Positions 53,701-63,645 of a stretch of 64,000 bases of DNA are shown here, in pieces (the first letter of the stretch is position 1; each line of letters begins with the position of its first letter). The position numbers and the translations under genes were made by a program. Source of the DNA: Mayamaea pseudoterrestris (Eukaryota > Bacillariophyta > Bacillariophyceae > Sellaphorales > Sellaphoraceae); assembly GCA_027923505.1 (NCBI GenBank), contig BROI01000002.1:744001-808000 (forward strand). Reading direction: 5' to 3'. The notes beneath the pieces were generated by a model that had not been told where the DNA came from, ran no database searches, and saw only the letters and a program-made list of their open reading frames with translations.

Positions 53701-56700
53701 ATGCTCCTCTTGGCTGCACTGAGTATGCTTCCTACCGTCCTACCGGCCGTCCTTGAATCAGTTTGCGCTTGCGCATTGAGTGGACTTGCGCTCAATCAAT
53801 GGTTCTGGTCTTCGACTCTCGCCAACGCCTCTTCGTTTGCTTGCAATGCGCTCAGTCTTTCGCGCGCTGCGCTCGCTCTTCCAACGTTTCTTCGCTGGTT
53901 TTGGTTTGAGTTACTTACGACTACGCTCGAGAGGGAGATGATGTTGCTGTGGATGACAGTTATCCTCGAAGCATTAGCTCTTTCCTATCACCTTTCTCCG
54001 AGTCGCCCCCAACCAACTAGAGACAAGCTCCGTCAAAAACAAAAACACTACGACAAACGCAAGAACTCTACTGACGAACGTCAACTTTCCGTCCAATCAA
54101 AACGTCGCATTCGCCAACAGAAACGATTGAAAAGAACGCTCCGTGTCCCACTCATCTATAGCTATCACCGTTCCTATCCAACAAGATTGCGCAGCGACGG
54201 CATCTATCGTCAAAGAGTCCATTGCCCTCGTTTCGAGACCCTTCCAGACGCCAAGACTGTTCCCATTGAAGTCATTAAGGGGTACAATGGCTTGTTTACG
54301 ACCCTCGTCGAGTCCAAGGCATGCCGATGGTTCGACAATCCCATCTCCCAATTTAATTCCCTCGTCGAGTACCCCAGCCTCATGGACTACCTTGGCGCGC
54401 TCGCTCCTCTCGAGTTTAACAACGTTACCTTCCAAGCAGACTCTACAGTCAATGACTTTGCATTCTCTCCAAGCAATGCTGCTCGATCCTCCACGTTCGA
54501 AATCATTCACGACAGCGGCGCTTCTGCAACCGTCGCCAATCACTTGGATGACTTCGTCCCTGGTACTTACCGCAAAAGCACAAAGAAGATCATTGCAAAA
54601 GGACTCGCATCTGGATTGCAAGTGGTCGGCCATGGCATAATTGACTGGACTCTTGATGGCAACGACGGCAAGCCGCTACGAGTCCGTTGCCAAGCTCTCT
54701 ACATTCCCGACAGTCCGCGCAAGTTACTGTGCCCTCAACAGTACACGCGATACCACAAGCTACACGATCGCGAGGCGAATTTAACGTTTGCTATTAATGG
54801 AGAAGGATTCTGGTACTTTGATCTACACAAACAAGGACGCCCGTCCCTTCTTCACGGCTCGCTCGATCCAGTCACCAACCTACCGACTTCTACAGCAATT
54901 GCAACTCAAGATAGCCCTGAAACACTTCATGCTGAGTTTAATGCATGTGTAACAGACGCTCGAAACGCCAACCTGTCGCCCGCTCAAAAGCTCCTTCTTC
55001 AATGGCATTTCAAGTGCGGCCACGCCAGCTTCCGCAGCATTCAAAACCTTCTACGCTCTGGTCGCCTCGCTACAAGCGATGAGATGCGCAAGCTCCATAA
55101 AGCAGCAGCCTCCTGTGAGATCCCGCGGTGCGCTGCTTGCGAATTTGGAAAGGCAAAACGTCGACCCGCGCCCGGAACGAGTCGTCAACCAACGCCTCGA
55201 GCCGATGGATCGCTCAAGCAAGGAAAGCTTCGACCAGGACAACAAGTCTCCGTTGATCACTACATCTGCAGTCAAAAGGGACGCCTCTATACGTCTCGCG
55301 GCAAAACGTCGACCGACTCAATGTTCAGCGGCGGCGCGCTCTTTGTTGACCACGCAAGTGGATACGTCTTCGTCGACCATCAAGTTGTTATGAACACTCA
55401 TGAAACTCTTCGCTCCAAGTGGAACTTTGAAAAGGTTGCAAGGGATTGCGGCGTTTCAATTGAAAGCTACTTGTCTGATAACGCTGCGTGTTTCACCAGT
55501 CACGAGTACACCGAGCATCTTTCCAAATTCAAGCAGACGACTGTCTTTGCAGGCGTCGGCGCCCATCATCAAAACGGAATAGCAGAACGAAACATTCAAA
55601 CCATTATGAATATGGCAAGAACGATGCTTATCCATGCTAACATGCACTGGACTGACGTTGATGACATGTCGCTCTGGCCGATGGCCGTCGACTACGCAGT
55701 TTACATCTTCAATCGCATGCCAAACGTCGCTACTGGCCAAGCTCCCATTGACATCTTTACTGGTACCATCTGGGCAAGTCACAAGTTCCATCACCTCCAC
55801 GTTTTTGGATCGCCCGCCTACGTTCTTGATCCTCGCATGCAAGACGGCAAGTCCATTCCTCGTTGGAAAGTGCGCTCACGCCGCGGGATCTTTGTCGGCT
55901 TCTCCAGCAAGCACTCAGCTACCGTTCCACTTGTCCTCAATCTGAATACATTAACAATCAGTCCTCAGTATCACGTTACGCATGACGATTGGTTTACTAC
56001 AGTTGACGCTCTTCCTGATTCGCCTCCCAATTTTACGGACGACAGATGGACGAGTCTCTTTGCGACAAGCAAGTACATCTATCCGTTCGACGACGATGAC
56101 CCCCTTCCTGCTCTCAATCCTGAGTGGGAGGACAACTTTGATGCCTCAGCTGCTCGCCAAGACGCTATCCATGCAGCACAGACTCCTTCTACTGCTCCAG
56201 TTTTACCTGCTCCCGCCGCTCCGCCAGCGGTTGCTCCAGTTCCTTCCAATGATTCTCCGCCCGTCACAGACGCTCCGCCTACGAATCAGAGGGAGACAAG
56301 GCCTCCTGAAATTCATTCGCCTCACGAAACTACAGAACCACAGCTTCAGAGGGAGCAGAGGGAGCAATTAGACTACATTGATGGCAATCCTTTGCGCTCG
56401 TCCGCACCTACACCGCGTGTCGCAGCCGATGTCACAGTCAATCCCAGTCCACCAAACGCATCAAACGAGTCCACGATCCTGACGACAGCTCCCACGCTCG
56501 CACAACAACCACAACAACAAGCAAGTGATCCTCCTTTACGACGCTCTGCACGTTTACGTGATCGACCACCTGAGCCAGTCATTACTCGAGCTCAGAGACT
56601 CCGTCATGCTCGCGACGAAATGATTGAAACCAATATGCTGTTAGCAGAGCATGCGCACGCGGAATACCCTTACTCAATTGGTTTAACGCAAGTGCTACTC

Positions 56701-58293
56701 GCCTCGACGAACGATCCCGACACACTCCGCTACGATGAAGCGATGCGCGCTGATGACTCTGAAGAGTTCAGGAAAGCCGCAGGAATAGAGATCAAGTCGC
56801 TCGAAGACCATGGAACATGGGTTGTCATACCAAGGACCAAGGTTCCTCAAGGAAAGCAAATCATCCCCGGCACATGGACCTTTCGCCGCAAGCGAACGCC
56901 CAGCGGTGAGCTTAAGAAACACAAAGCTCGCTTCTGCGTTCGAGGAGACCTACAGAAGGACGTATTCGAAACGTTTGCACCAGTCGTTCAATGGAGCACC
57001 GTTCGTGTCCTCATGGTATTCGCCTTGACGTTCGGCTACAAAACCAAGTGCATTGATTTCACCAACGCTTTCGTGCAAGCAGAACTAAAGGATCCAATCT
57101 ACATTCAATTCCCTCGCGGCTTTCAACACAAAGACGGTCATCAATCAAGCGATTACTGTTTAAAGTTGCTCAAGTCGTGCTACGGAACGAAGATCGCCCC
57201 AAAGCTCTTCTACGAACACTTACGCGACCGACTCGTCGAGCTCGGGTTCACTCAAAGCTTCTTCGATCCCTGTCTCTTCTACCGCAATGGACAAATCATC
57301 GCCTGTTACGTTGACGATTGCATCTGCGTCGCCCGTACCGACAAGGAGCTACAGACCATCATCGACGACCTTCGCTCCAAGTTCACGCTCACCGAAGAAG
57401 GCGATCTCAGTCAATATCTTGGCATTGATATAAAGCGCTCTGGCAAGTCTTTCACGCTCACTCAAACGGGTCTGATTGACAGTATCATTCAAGCTACTGG
57501 AATGGAGGCTGCTAACGGAGTCTTCACGCCCGCCAACGACACGCTCGGCAAGAACGCCGATTTACCTGATCATCAAGAGAGCTGGAGCTACAACTCGCTA
57601 ATCGGCAAGCTTCTTTATCTCGCTGGTAACTCGCGTCCTGATATTGCTTTCGCTGTCAATCAATGCGCAAGATTCAATCACTGTCCTAAAAAGCCACACT
57701 TTGACGCCGTTAAACGCATCGTCCGCTATCTCATCAAGACTCGTGAACAAGGACTCATCATGACGCCCGAAGGCAACCTCACGGTTGACTGTTACGTTGA
57801 TGCCGACTTTGCTGGTTTATATGGAAAGGAAGACGGTCAAGACCCAGTGTGCGCTCAATCCCGTACCGGATACCTCATTATGCTCGGTGGCTGCCCCGTC
57901 TTTTGGCAAAGCAAGCTACAAACCGAAATTGCTCTATCTACAATGGAATCCGAGTACGTTGCTCTTTCTTCAAGTCTTCGCCAAGTCATTCCTATCCAAG
58001 CAATCGTCAAGGAAATGGGAAACAAAATGAAGCAACGCATTCAAGTAAACGCGCGCTCCTACTGCACCGTTTACGAAGACAACGCAGGCTGCCTCGCGCT
58101 CGCCAATGCCCCTCATCTAACGCCTCGCTCTCGCCATTACGCTACTAAGTATCACCACTTTAAGCACCACGTAAAGCAGGGCACGATCAAAGTCGTTAAG
58201 ATTGATACCAAGGAGCAACGAGCCGATATCTTTACAAAGGCGCTGCCCCAAGTCACATTCGAGCACCTCCGCCGTCTCCTTATGGGATGGTAA
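53701..58293 (+). CDS. Copia pol polyprotein (protease, integrase, reverse transcriptase, RNase H)
   Basis: A long frame of about 1,530 residues. In order: an N-terminal hydrophobic/basic section; aspartic protease near residue 265; zinc-binding and catalytic integrase domains about 430 to 700; a Pro/Ser-rich linker; reverse transcriptase about 1040 to 1280; RNase H about 1360 to 1500. This order (integrase before reverse transcriptase) defines the Copia superfamily. Confidence 0.9.
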   Translation: MLLLAALSMLPTVLPAVLESVCACALSGLALNQWFWSSTLANASSFACNALSLSRAALALPTFLRWFWFELLTTTLEREMMLLWMTVILEALALSYHLSPSRPQPTRDKLRQKQKHYDKRKNSTDERQLSVQSKRRIRQQKRLKRTLRVPLIYSYHRSYPTRLRSDGIYRQRVHCPRFETLPDAKTVPIEVIKGYNGLFTTLVESKACRWFDNPISQFNSLVEYPSLMDYLGALAPLEFNNVTFQADSTVNDFAFSPSNAARSSTFEIIHDSGASATVANHLDDFVPGTYRKSTKKIIAKGLASGLQVVGHGIIDWTLDGNDGKPLRVRCQALYIPDSPRKLLCPQQYTRYHKLHDREANLTFAINGEGFWYFDLHKQGRPSLLHGSLDPVTNLPTSTAIATQDSPETLHAEFNACVTDARNANLSPAQKLLLQWHFKCGHASFRSIQNLLRSGRLATSDEMRKLHKAAASCEIPRCAACEFGKAKRRPAPGTSRQPTPRADGSLKQGKLRPGQQVSVDHYICSQKGRLYTSRGKTSTDSMFSGGALFVDHASGYVFVDHQVVMNTHETLRSKWNFEKVARDCGVSIESYLSDNAACFTSHEYTEHLSKFKQTTVFAGVGAHHQNGIAERNIQTIMNMARTMLIHANMHWTDVDDMSLWPMAVDYAVYIFNRMPNVATGQAPIDIFTGTIWASHKFHHLHVFGSPAYVLDPRMQDGKSIPRWKVRSRRGIFVGFSSKHSATVPLVLNLNTLTISPQYHVTHDDWFTTVDALPDSPPNFTDDRWTSLFATSKYIYPFDDDDPLPALNPEWEDNFDASAARQDAIHAAQTPSTAPVLPAPAAPPAVAPVPSNDSPPVTDAPPTNQRETRPPEIHSPHETTEPQLQREQREQLDYIDGNPLRSSAPTPRVAADVTVNPSPPNASNESTILTTAPTLAQQPQQQASDPPLRRSARLRDRPPEPVITRAQRLRHARDEMIETNMLLAEHAHAEYPYSIGLTQVLLASTNDPDTLRYDEAMRADDSEEFRKAAGIEIKSLEDHGTWVVIPRTKVPQGKQIIPGTWTFRRKRTPSGELKKHKARFCVRGDLQKDVFETFAPVVQWSTVRVLMVFALTFGYKTKCIDFTNAFVQAELKDPIYIQFPRGFQHKDGHQSSDYCLKLLKSCYGTKIAPKLFYEHLRDRLVELGFTQSFFDPCLFYRNGQIIACYVDDCICVARTDKELQTIIDDLRSKFTLTEEGDLSQYLGIDIKRSGKSFTLTQTGLIDSIIQATGMEAANGVFTPANDTLGKNADLPDHQESWSYNSLIGKLLYLAGNSRPDIAFAVNQCARFNHCPKKPHFDAVKRIVRYLIKTREQGLIMTPEGNLTVDCYVDADFAGLYGKEDGQDPVCAQSRTGYLIMLGGCPVFWQSKLQTEIALSTMESEYVALSSSLRQVIPIQAIVKEMGNKMKQRIQVNARSYCTVYEDNAGCLALANAPHLTPRSRHYATKYHHFKHHVKQGTIKVVKIDTKEQRADIFTKALPQVTFEHLRRLLMGW

Positions 58294-58349
58294 GTTGCTC
58301 ATCTTCTCTGTTATTTGTCTCTATGTCTATAACATCGATCCAAGAGGGA

Positions 58350-58651
58350 GAGTCGAAACAATTAAGGTTCAGGCCCTGCCAGTGTCCGTTTGTTTCGGTT
58401 GATCCTCATGGCTGGATATCTGTTAATATCCAGTATCTGTGAATACTCAAGTTACTTAAGCTACAAAAGCAAGCCGACGTTACAAACACGTCGGCAACGG
58501 TCCCCTTAAAGTAGCGGTAACAACTAAATCAAATCATTCTATTGCAAAGTACACGCAATCGTCTCGTTCCCCTCTTCTTACCAAGTTAGCAGACTGATCA
58601 TCTCCTACTTGACCAAGTACTCAAGGTAACTCGACACAAGTTGCATTGATA
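58350..58651 (+). repeat. LTR, outer right copy
   Basis: 302 bases, preceded by a purine run (AAGAGGGA) that fits a polypurine tract, and followed by CGCCG, matching the left flank. Confidence 0.88.
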
Positions 58652-58714
58652 CGCCGCTGCTGCGTGCCATTTCCATATCGGTAGTCAACTGCAGAAAGGA
58701 TTTCAGACATCATC

Positions 58715-60076
58715 ATGTTCAAGTCGAATACAGCTATGCATATATGCCTATTTCTATTCGCTGCTTTGTTTTGCAGCAGTGACGCTTTCGTGGTAAACTC
58801 TTTCAGTCACGCCGTTCCAGCAAGAAACAGTGTCGACTCGAGGAAACAGCATGATGCACAATCTTTGCTGTATGCCGCCAATGAACAATCATCCGAAGCC
58901 ATCAAGCAAAACATTGAAGTCATGCGACTAGAAGCGAAGCGACGATTGGAGGCGCTCCATGTACGCATGGAGGAGTTGAAGCAGCATCAAGTTGAAACGC
59001 AAGAGAAGACTAGTGAGCAAACTATAACAGTGCGCGACAAGGACGGCTCGGCTACTGCAGAATTGACAGCTACAAGCAATGCAGCAATAGTAGACACTGT
59101 ACGGACGCAAAACGCCGACAATAACTATTCACTCGATAGCATGGAAGGGGATTGGGTGGAGTCAACCATTGCATCATCACAATCAGCAACAGCTGCTGCT
59201 ACCTCACCAGTAGTCGCAGTGCCGCCATATCTAAATACTCGCATTGACACGGATCTCTTGACAGACACGCGATGGAAGGTGGCCTACAATATTGGCCGCG
59301 AAGCTGGAACATGGATGCCAAAGGAGTGGGGCAGGTCGGGAGACCGATTGATATTTCAAATTGTCATGGACTTTACCAATGAACCGTCGTTTGACCGGGA
59401 CGACTTTTTCCAAGGCGTTGCTGGTGCCAAAGTACTCAATGTCGTGGAAGCGTGGGTGCTTCCAAGTGGTGTGGGTCGAAATAGTCATGGCAGGCAAGCC
59501 ATGCGCGTCAAAGCAACGGGCGCCTACAAGATACTACCGGGCCTTGGGCCGTGCGGCACCAACATTGTGCGCTTCTACGTGGAACTTGAGGATCAAGTCA
59601 GTGCAACACCCGATTCGGACGTTTCCTGTCCTCAAGGACGAGTGTATGCCACCTGCGGGTACTTTCCAAAGCGCTCCAAACAAAATGGAGTTGCCTCGTG
59701 GAAGGAACGAATGGATGATGAGCATCATGCGTACGTCGTTCGATACGAGCAACTGCAGCGACAGATTGAAGCCGATGGCCGGCTCTTTAGCTTGGAAAAG
59801 ATAAAGCTCATGAAGGAATCCTACATGGTGAGACAAGAATTGGAGCAAGCAACCATGCGTCTGCAGGAGGCTCGTCAGCGAGACCCCGAAAGGTCGCAGC
59901 TCCGCATGACGCGCGATGGCCGCGTCGGATTGACCAAAGAGGGTGGTGTTTGTCGCAAGGTCCAAAAGGGAGTGGCAATGGAGTATCATATACTGGGACG
60001 CATTGAGCTGGCTTGCATTGACAAGCATGAGGCGCATGACGACTACCAAGAATTGGTTCATCAGCTGCATCCCTGA
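58715..60076 (+). CDS. Plastid-targeted protein of unknown function
   Basis: One exon, 453 residues. The signal peptide (AMHICLFLFAALFCSS) ends at DAFVVNSF, an ASAFAP-like plastid signal. A coiled-coil segment follows (EAIKQNIEVMRLEAKRRLEA), then a low-complexity linker, then a globular part from about residue 170: WKVAYNIGREAGTWMPKEWG, SGDRLIFQIVMDFTNEP, GAYKILPGLGPCGTNIVRFY, CPQGRVYATCGYFP. This phrase order looks like a conserved algal plastid family, but I cannot name it. A second helical, charged region (IEADGRLFSLEKIKLMKESY) precedes the end. The retroelement ends only 63 bases upstream of the start, so its LTR may influence the promoter. Confidence 0.8.
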   Translation: MFKSNTAMHICLFLFAALFCSSDAFVVNSFSHAVPARNSVDSRKQHDAQSLLYAANEQSSEAIKQNIEVMRLEAKRRLEALHVRMEELKQHQVETQEKTSEQTITVRDKDGSATAELTATSNAAIVDTVRTQNADNNYSLDSMEGDWVESTIASSQSATAAATSPVVAVPPYLNTRIDTDLLTDTRWKVAYNIGREAGTWMPKEWGRSGDRLIFQIVMDFTNEPSFDRDDFFQGVAGAKVLNVVEAWVLPSGVGRNSHGRQAMRVKATGAYKILPGLGPCGTNIVRFYVELEDQVSATPDSDVSCPQGRVYATCGYFPKRSKQNGVASWKERMDDEHHAYVVRYEQLQRQIEADGRLFSLEKIKLMKESYMVRQELEQATMRLQEARQRDPERSQLRMTRDGRVGLTKEGGVCRKVQKGVAMEYHILGRIELACIDKHEAHDDYQELVHQLHP

Positions 60077-60178
60077 ATTCTTGGCTGACAAACTGGCATG
60101 CGCACAACTACGTATACGCACCATCTCCTATTCACTCACTCATGCATCTTATATATTAAGCACCCATTCTATTTTTTA

Positions 60179-60904
60179 TCATAGTTTTGAATCATTGTCA
60201 TTATTCGCAAACAAGGATCGATACGCCGCCGCTTCCTCGGCCATTTGCGCTAACGTTCGATCCGTTCGATCCTTGTCGTCAGCGACTGCTAGCGTGCTGT
60301 TCACAACAAGTTCATCACGCGGAGCCCATACACTCAACTCATCGTAAACGTCATCGTTGCGTTCAAAGTCATACGCGCGTCGCGGCAAAATGTGTACGTG
60401 AACATGCGGAACGCTCTGTCCAGCTGCTCGGCCATCCTGCACAGCCACGTTGAAGGCATTGCAATCTGTATAGTGTTGCTTTAGCATGGTTTGCGTCGCC
60501 CGCACCACCAGCCAAAGGTCGATATATTCTTCGTTTGTCAAGTCTTGCAGCTGTGGAACGACGCGTTTCGGACTGACCAACACGTGGCCCGAAACGATGG
60601 GACGCAGATTGCAAAAGCCAAAGGATAGGTGCGTGCGGTGAAAGATGGAATCAGCCGGAATAATGAACCTCCCAAACAACAAATCTCCTTCCTCCTTCAA
60701 GTCTTTGGATGCTGTCATACTAGTTGTTGTCAATGATTTTCGTATTAATGAGATTCTTGCTTGACTTGACGCAGTAGAGGCGCGAGGAAAAAGTGCAAAG
60801 GATGTTGCTGCTCCTCCACCTTGTCTTCTTCCAAGACGAAAGCCGCAACTGGTACGCGATGAAAGACAGTATACACAGAAAGGGTAGCTATGTCGGTTCA
60901 GCAT
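60179..60904 (-). CDS. FHIT: FHIT-like HIT-family hydrolase
   Basis: One exon, 241 residues from 60904, or 179 from the Met at 60718. The HIT core is complete: LLFGRFIIPADSIFHRTHLS, SGHVLVSPKRVVPQLQDL, FNVAVQDGRAAGQSVPHVHV and the triad HVHVHILPR. FHIT enzymes cleave diadenosine triphosphate (Ap3A) and similar nucleotides. The 62-residue N-terminal extension is rich in Arg and Ser with no acidic residues, so it may be a mitochondrial presequence, with a cytosolic form from the later Met. It runs convergent with the plastid protein gene, 102 bases apart. Confidence 0.9.
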   Translation of the reverse strand: MLNRHSYPFCVYCLSSRTSCGFRLGRRQGGGAATSFALFPRASTASSQARISLIRKSLTTTSMTASKDLKEEGDLLFGRFIIPADSIFHRTHLSFGFCNLRPIVSGHVLVSPKRVVPQLQDLTNEEYIDLWLVVRATQTMLKQHYTDCNAFNVAVQDGRAAGQSVPHVHVHILPRRAYDFERNDDVYDELSVWAPRDELVVNSTLAVADDKDRTDRTLAQMAEEAAAYRSLFANNDNDSKL

Positions 60905-61435
60905 TGGCTAGATATTATAAATGATGCACATGTCTGCATGTATGATGATGGGCTGAATTTTTTTTTGATCCAGTTGCTGGTTGCTAGCCTACCGGTATGA
61001 ACGGAAACGGATCCGTCGTCACCGCCGCGCTCATCCGAGTCGTGGTGAGACTCTTGCGCATGCTGAATGATTAGTTGTCTCCGGGTTGCTTTCAGGATCC
61101 GTCCGTGTAATCGGATCTTGATCGTGTTTTGCGCAATGCGAAAGATTGAGCTGCTGCACCTTGCTGCTTTGCCGATGACAATGGTTCAACAATCTAATAC
61201 AGCATGATGTGTGGATGAGATAAGCAGTTGTAAGAAAGTTGCTAGCAATTCGATGCTGTAATTAAAAATGCTGATGAAGGAGCAGAGTGAGTTTCTACTT
61301 TCCATGCTCACCAATCGCTATTAGAGACTACTTTGTAGGTTGAACAGACATATGTTATTCACAGTACTTTTAACCGACTGTTTAAAACTTTAAAATTGTA
61401 CAAAACTATCAAAATCGTTTGCATACGAGTACATT
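60905..61435. other. Intergenic, 531 bases
   Basis: Upstream of the HIT gene and downstream of the next minus-strand gene. A TTTTTTTT run lies near 60960. No gene or RNA recognised. Confidence 0.55.
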
Positions 61436-62074
61436 CTACAACCCGACCATTCGTTGAACCTTTTTCCTCCACAAACCATCGCGCGTGCTTTGATAGCGCT
61501 GTTGCTTGATTTTCTCCACGGCCAAGATAGTAGCTCGCACTTCGCCACGGGCGTAACCATTGTTGCGGAGCCATTCCTCGCGGATCATGCGTGGCAGCAG
61601 CATGGCTTCCTTGGGGCGGCTCTCCGGTTTGGCTTGCTCGTAGTCGTCAAGTGAGACTTTCTGTTTGTCAAAGGCTGCCCATCGAATCGTCAGTGGAGGA
61701 CCGCCGCTGACTGATGGGTTGTCTCCCAGTAGAATGCCGTGCGAGTAAATTGCAACATCTCCAAAGGATACGGATTTCTTCAGTGGCAGCAGATGCTTGT
61801 TGAAGTTCGAAACGCTTCGTTCCAGTGACTCTGCATGAGACCGAATCTTCAGACATCCCTTTCCTTCATCGCGATGTTCACTGCTTTCGCTATTGATGGA
61901 AAAAAGCTCAAACCCAGAGTCGAGTTGAATGGTTTGCTCGGCATCGCTCGCCTGTTTTTCGGCGCGTCGCTTTCGAAGAAAACGAAGGGTACTACTGCCT
62001 TTCTTCTCGGCTGCAACCTCCTCCGTTGGTGCGATGGACTTGTTGGTAATGGTCATGCTACAATATCTGGCCAT
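61436..62074 (-). CDS. Stramenopile-type conserved protein with a LGDNPSVSGGPPLTI motif
   Basis: One exon, 212 residues. After a basic, low-complexity N terminus the core reads KKSVSFGDVAIYSHGILLGD and NPSVSGGPPLTIRWAAF, then LDDYEQAKPESRPKEAMLL, MIREEWLRNNGYARGEVRAT and IKQQRYQSTRDGLW. I recall many diatom proteins with the same order (VSFG.V....LGDNPSVS.GPPL, then DEYE, then R...L...G.S..EI) and no assigned role. The SFG..V segment near basic residues resembles protein phosphatase 1-docking motifs (KSVSF, of the RVxF class); that reading is inference. Function unknown. Confidence 0.72.
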   Translation of the reverse strand: MARYCSMTITNKSIAPTEEVAAEKKGSSTLRFLRKRRAEKQASDAEQTIQLDSGFELFSINSESSEHRDEGKGCLKIRSHAESLERSVSNFNKHLLPLKKSVSFGDVAIYSHGILLGDNPSVSGGPPLTIRWAAFDKQKVSLDDYEQAKPESRPKEAMLLPRMIREEWLRNNGYARGEVRATILAVEKIKQQRYQSTRDGLWRKKVQRMVGL

Positions 62075-63645
62075 GGTGAGGTAGAATTTAGGTCGCTAAT
62101 GAGGTCGTTGTAGCGGGCGTAAGCTTTGTGGAGGTTTGTTATGATGTACTGGATCGCGTGGTGCGTGAGGTTGCACCTCCGTCTGCTTCCGATCCTCGCA
62201 GAGGAAGTTGGTCCCGAAAGAACGCGTGCGTCAGGCTGAGATATTCCGACTGTGACGCTTTTAGTAGTCATCGGAATTCTCAACATAGACTTATGCCTCG
62301 TCTGGACAGTTGCTTCCATTGTCTACATTGAAGCTGAATAAGAAGGGAGTGACAGGCCCAACCAAATATCATTCATTTCTGATTGATTGAGGTCGAGGGC
62401 AATTGAAAACATAAATGACCTTGACAAACTGGCAAAGTTGTTGCGCAATTACATCCCGGTTTTGGATCAACGCAAATGCAGCTACAGCGGTACATAGAGA
62501 TACTTCCCCCTACTCGAACTTCTCATTGATAGTGCGAAGCAAGGAGGAGTGAGATGCATATGCAAGTGCCATTGCATATCCGTGATGCCGCTTTATCCGA
62601 GAGAAGAAGGACCTGAGCCATCGATCTAGAAGCTGCAAGGATGCATTTTAAAATATGACGCACGAGAGCTATGGATCAAGACAAATACAATCTAGAAATA
62701 ATGCTGGCATACGGTAAGAGCCTATTTAAAGAATACTCCTTTACTGCAAAGATTATGCAATAACCAACCGAGCGCTGTCTTTGTTGCCCTCACGCACTCA
62801 CGCATGCCGCGGCAATATATTGAAATGTGAGGTAAACTGAGAACAAGCAGAAAAATAAAGCATGAGTAGACTACAAATGCATGTTCACCGCGATAAACGT
62901 AGTGATCAAGAAAACACTCGGACATCCAAGGAAGTTGTTTTGCTCCAGGGGACGTTGCCCGTCAGCGAATACTGCAAACGTTTATGGGAAGTTCATCATC
63001 ATTGTGTTCAATAGCAACAATCTTGTTGTCTTGGTTAATTCTTACCTTGCGAGAAAAAGGTCTTGGTTATTGATGCTTGCAATGGAACGAAACATCTGAC
63101 ACTCGGTGCGGCAGCGGCAGTGCGGTGAACAGGTAGCTGCCGTGCGGCGACAAGCGTCTGGCCAGTAACGTCGCGTCCAACATCAATCGTTATGGCGTAG
63201 GAGTGATCCTCAATTAAAAATCGGAGCCCGCGTGCCGAGTGAAAAGGTGCTCTTGCTCGCTGTGGGTCGAGTTTTGAGCAAGCCAAATCATTTGCTTGCC
63301 GCACGGGATCAGCTCATCGAGTGCAAGCGTGAAGTCCCTGGTGGCCAGTGAACGATTGTCACTTCATATTTCAGCTTTTGCATCGAATCTGTGCAATGGA
63401 TGGTGTAGTGTACACAGGATTGTTGCGAGATGCGAGATGTGAGGTGATTCATATCGGATGCGATGCGCAACATTCGATGGATGTGCGTGGCTGTCGCAGC
63501 ACGACTGAATCTTTTAAGCGCGATCTTGACGTCGCAGCAACGTCAGCGGCGCGGCGGATGGTGACCATGACGAAGAAGCGAGAGCTTGATCGGCAGACAC
63601 CGACACGCCATTATAGTCACGTATTGTACCCTTGGCAGCGCAACA
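62075..63645. other. Long intergenic stretch, 1.57 kb
   Basis: No convincing gene: open frames are short, overlap in both directions and lack family features. The stretch is a promoter region on both sides (gene to the left reads away, gene to the right begins at 63646). No RNA gene or repeat was recognised by eye. Confidence 0.5.

Larger units (their letters stand above)
49595..58651 (+). mobile_element. Copia (Ty1) LTR retroelement with a nested or recombined 5' part
   Basis: A fossil-type entry. Three 302-base LTRs (49595-49896, 51560-51861, 58350-58651) flank, in order, a 5' gag part (49897-51559) and a full internal region with gag and pol (51862-58349). The domain order protease, integrase, reverse transcriptase, RNase H marks it as Copia/Ty1, and the host suggests the diatom CoDi group. 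Outer flanks share CGCC(G) (49591-49594 and 58652-58656), consistent with one target-site duplication for the whole structure. The LTRs and the two gag copies are nearly identical, so the insertion is young. The inner LTR-gag-pol-LTR part looks whole; the outer copy is incomplete. Confidence 0.9.
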
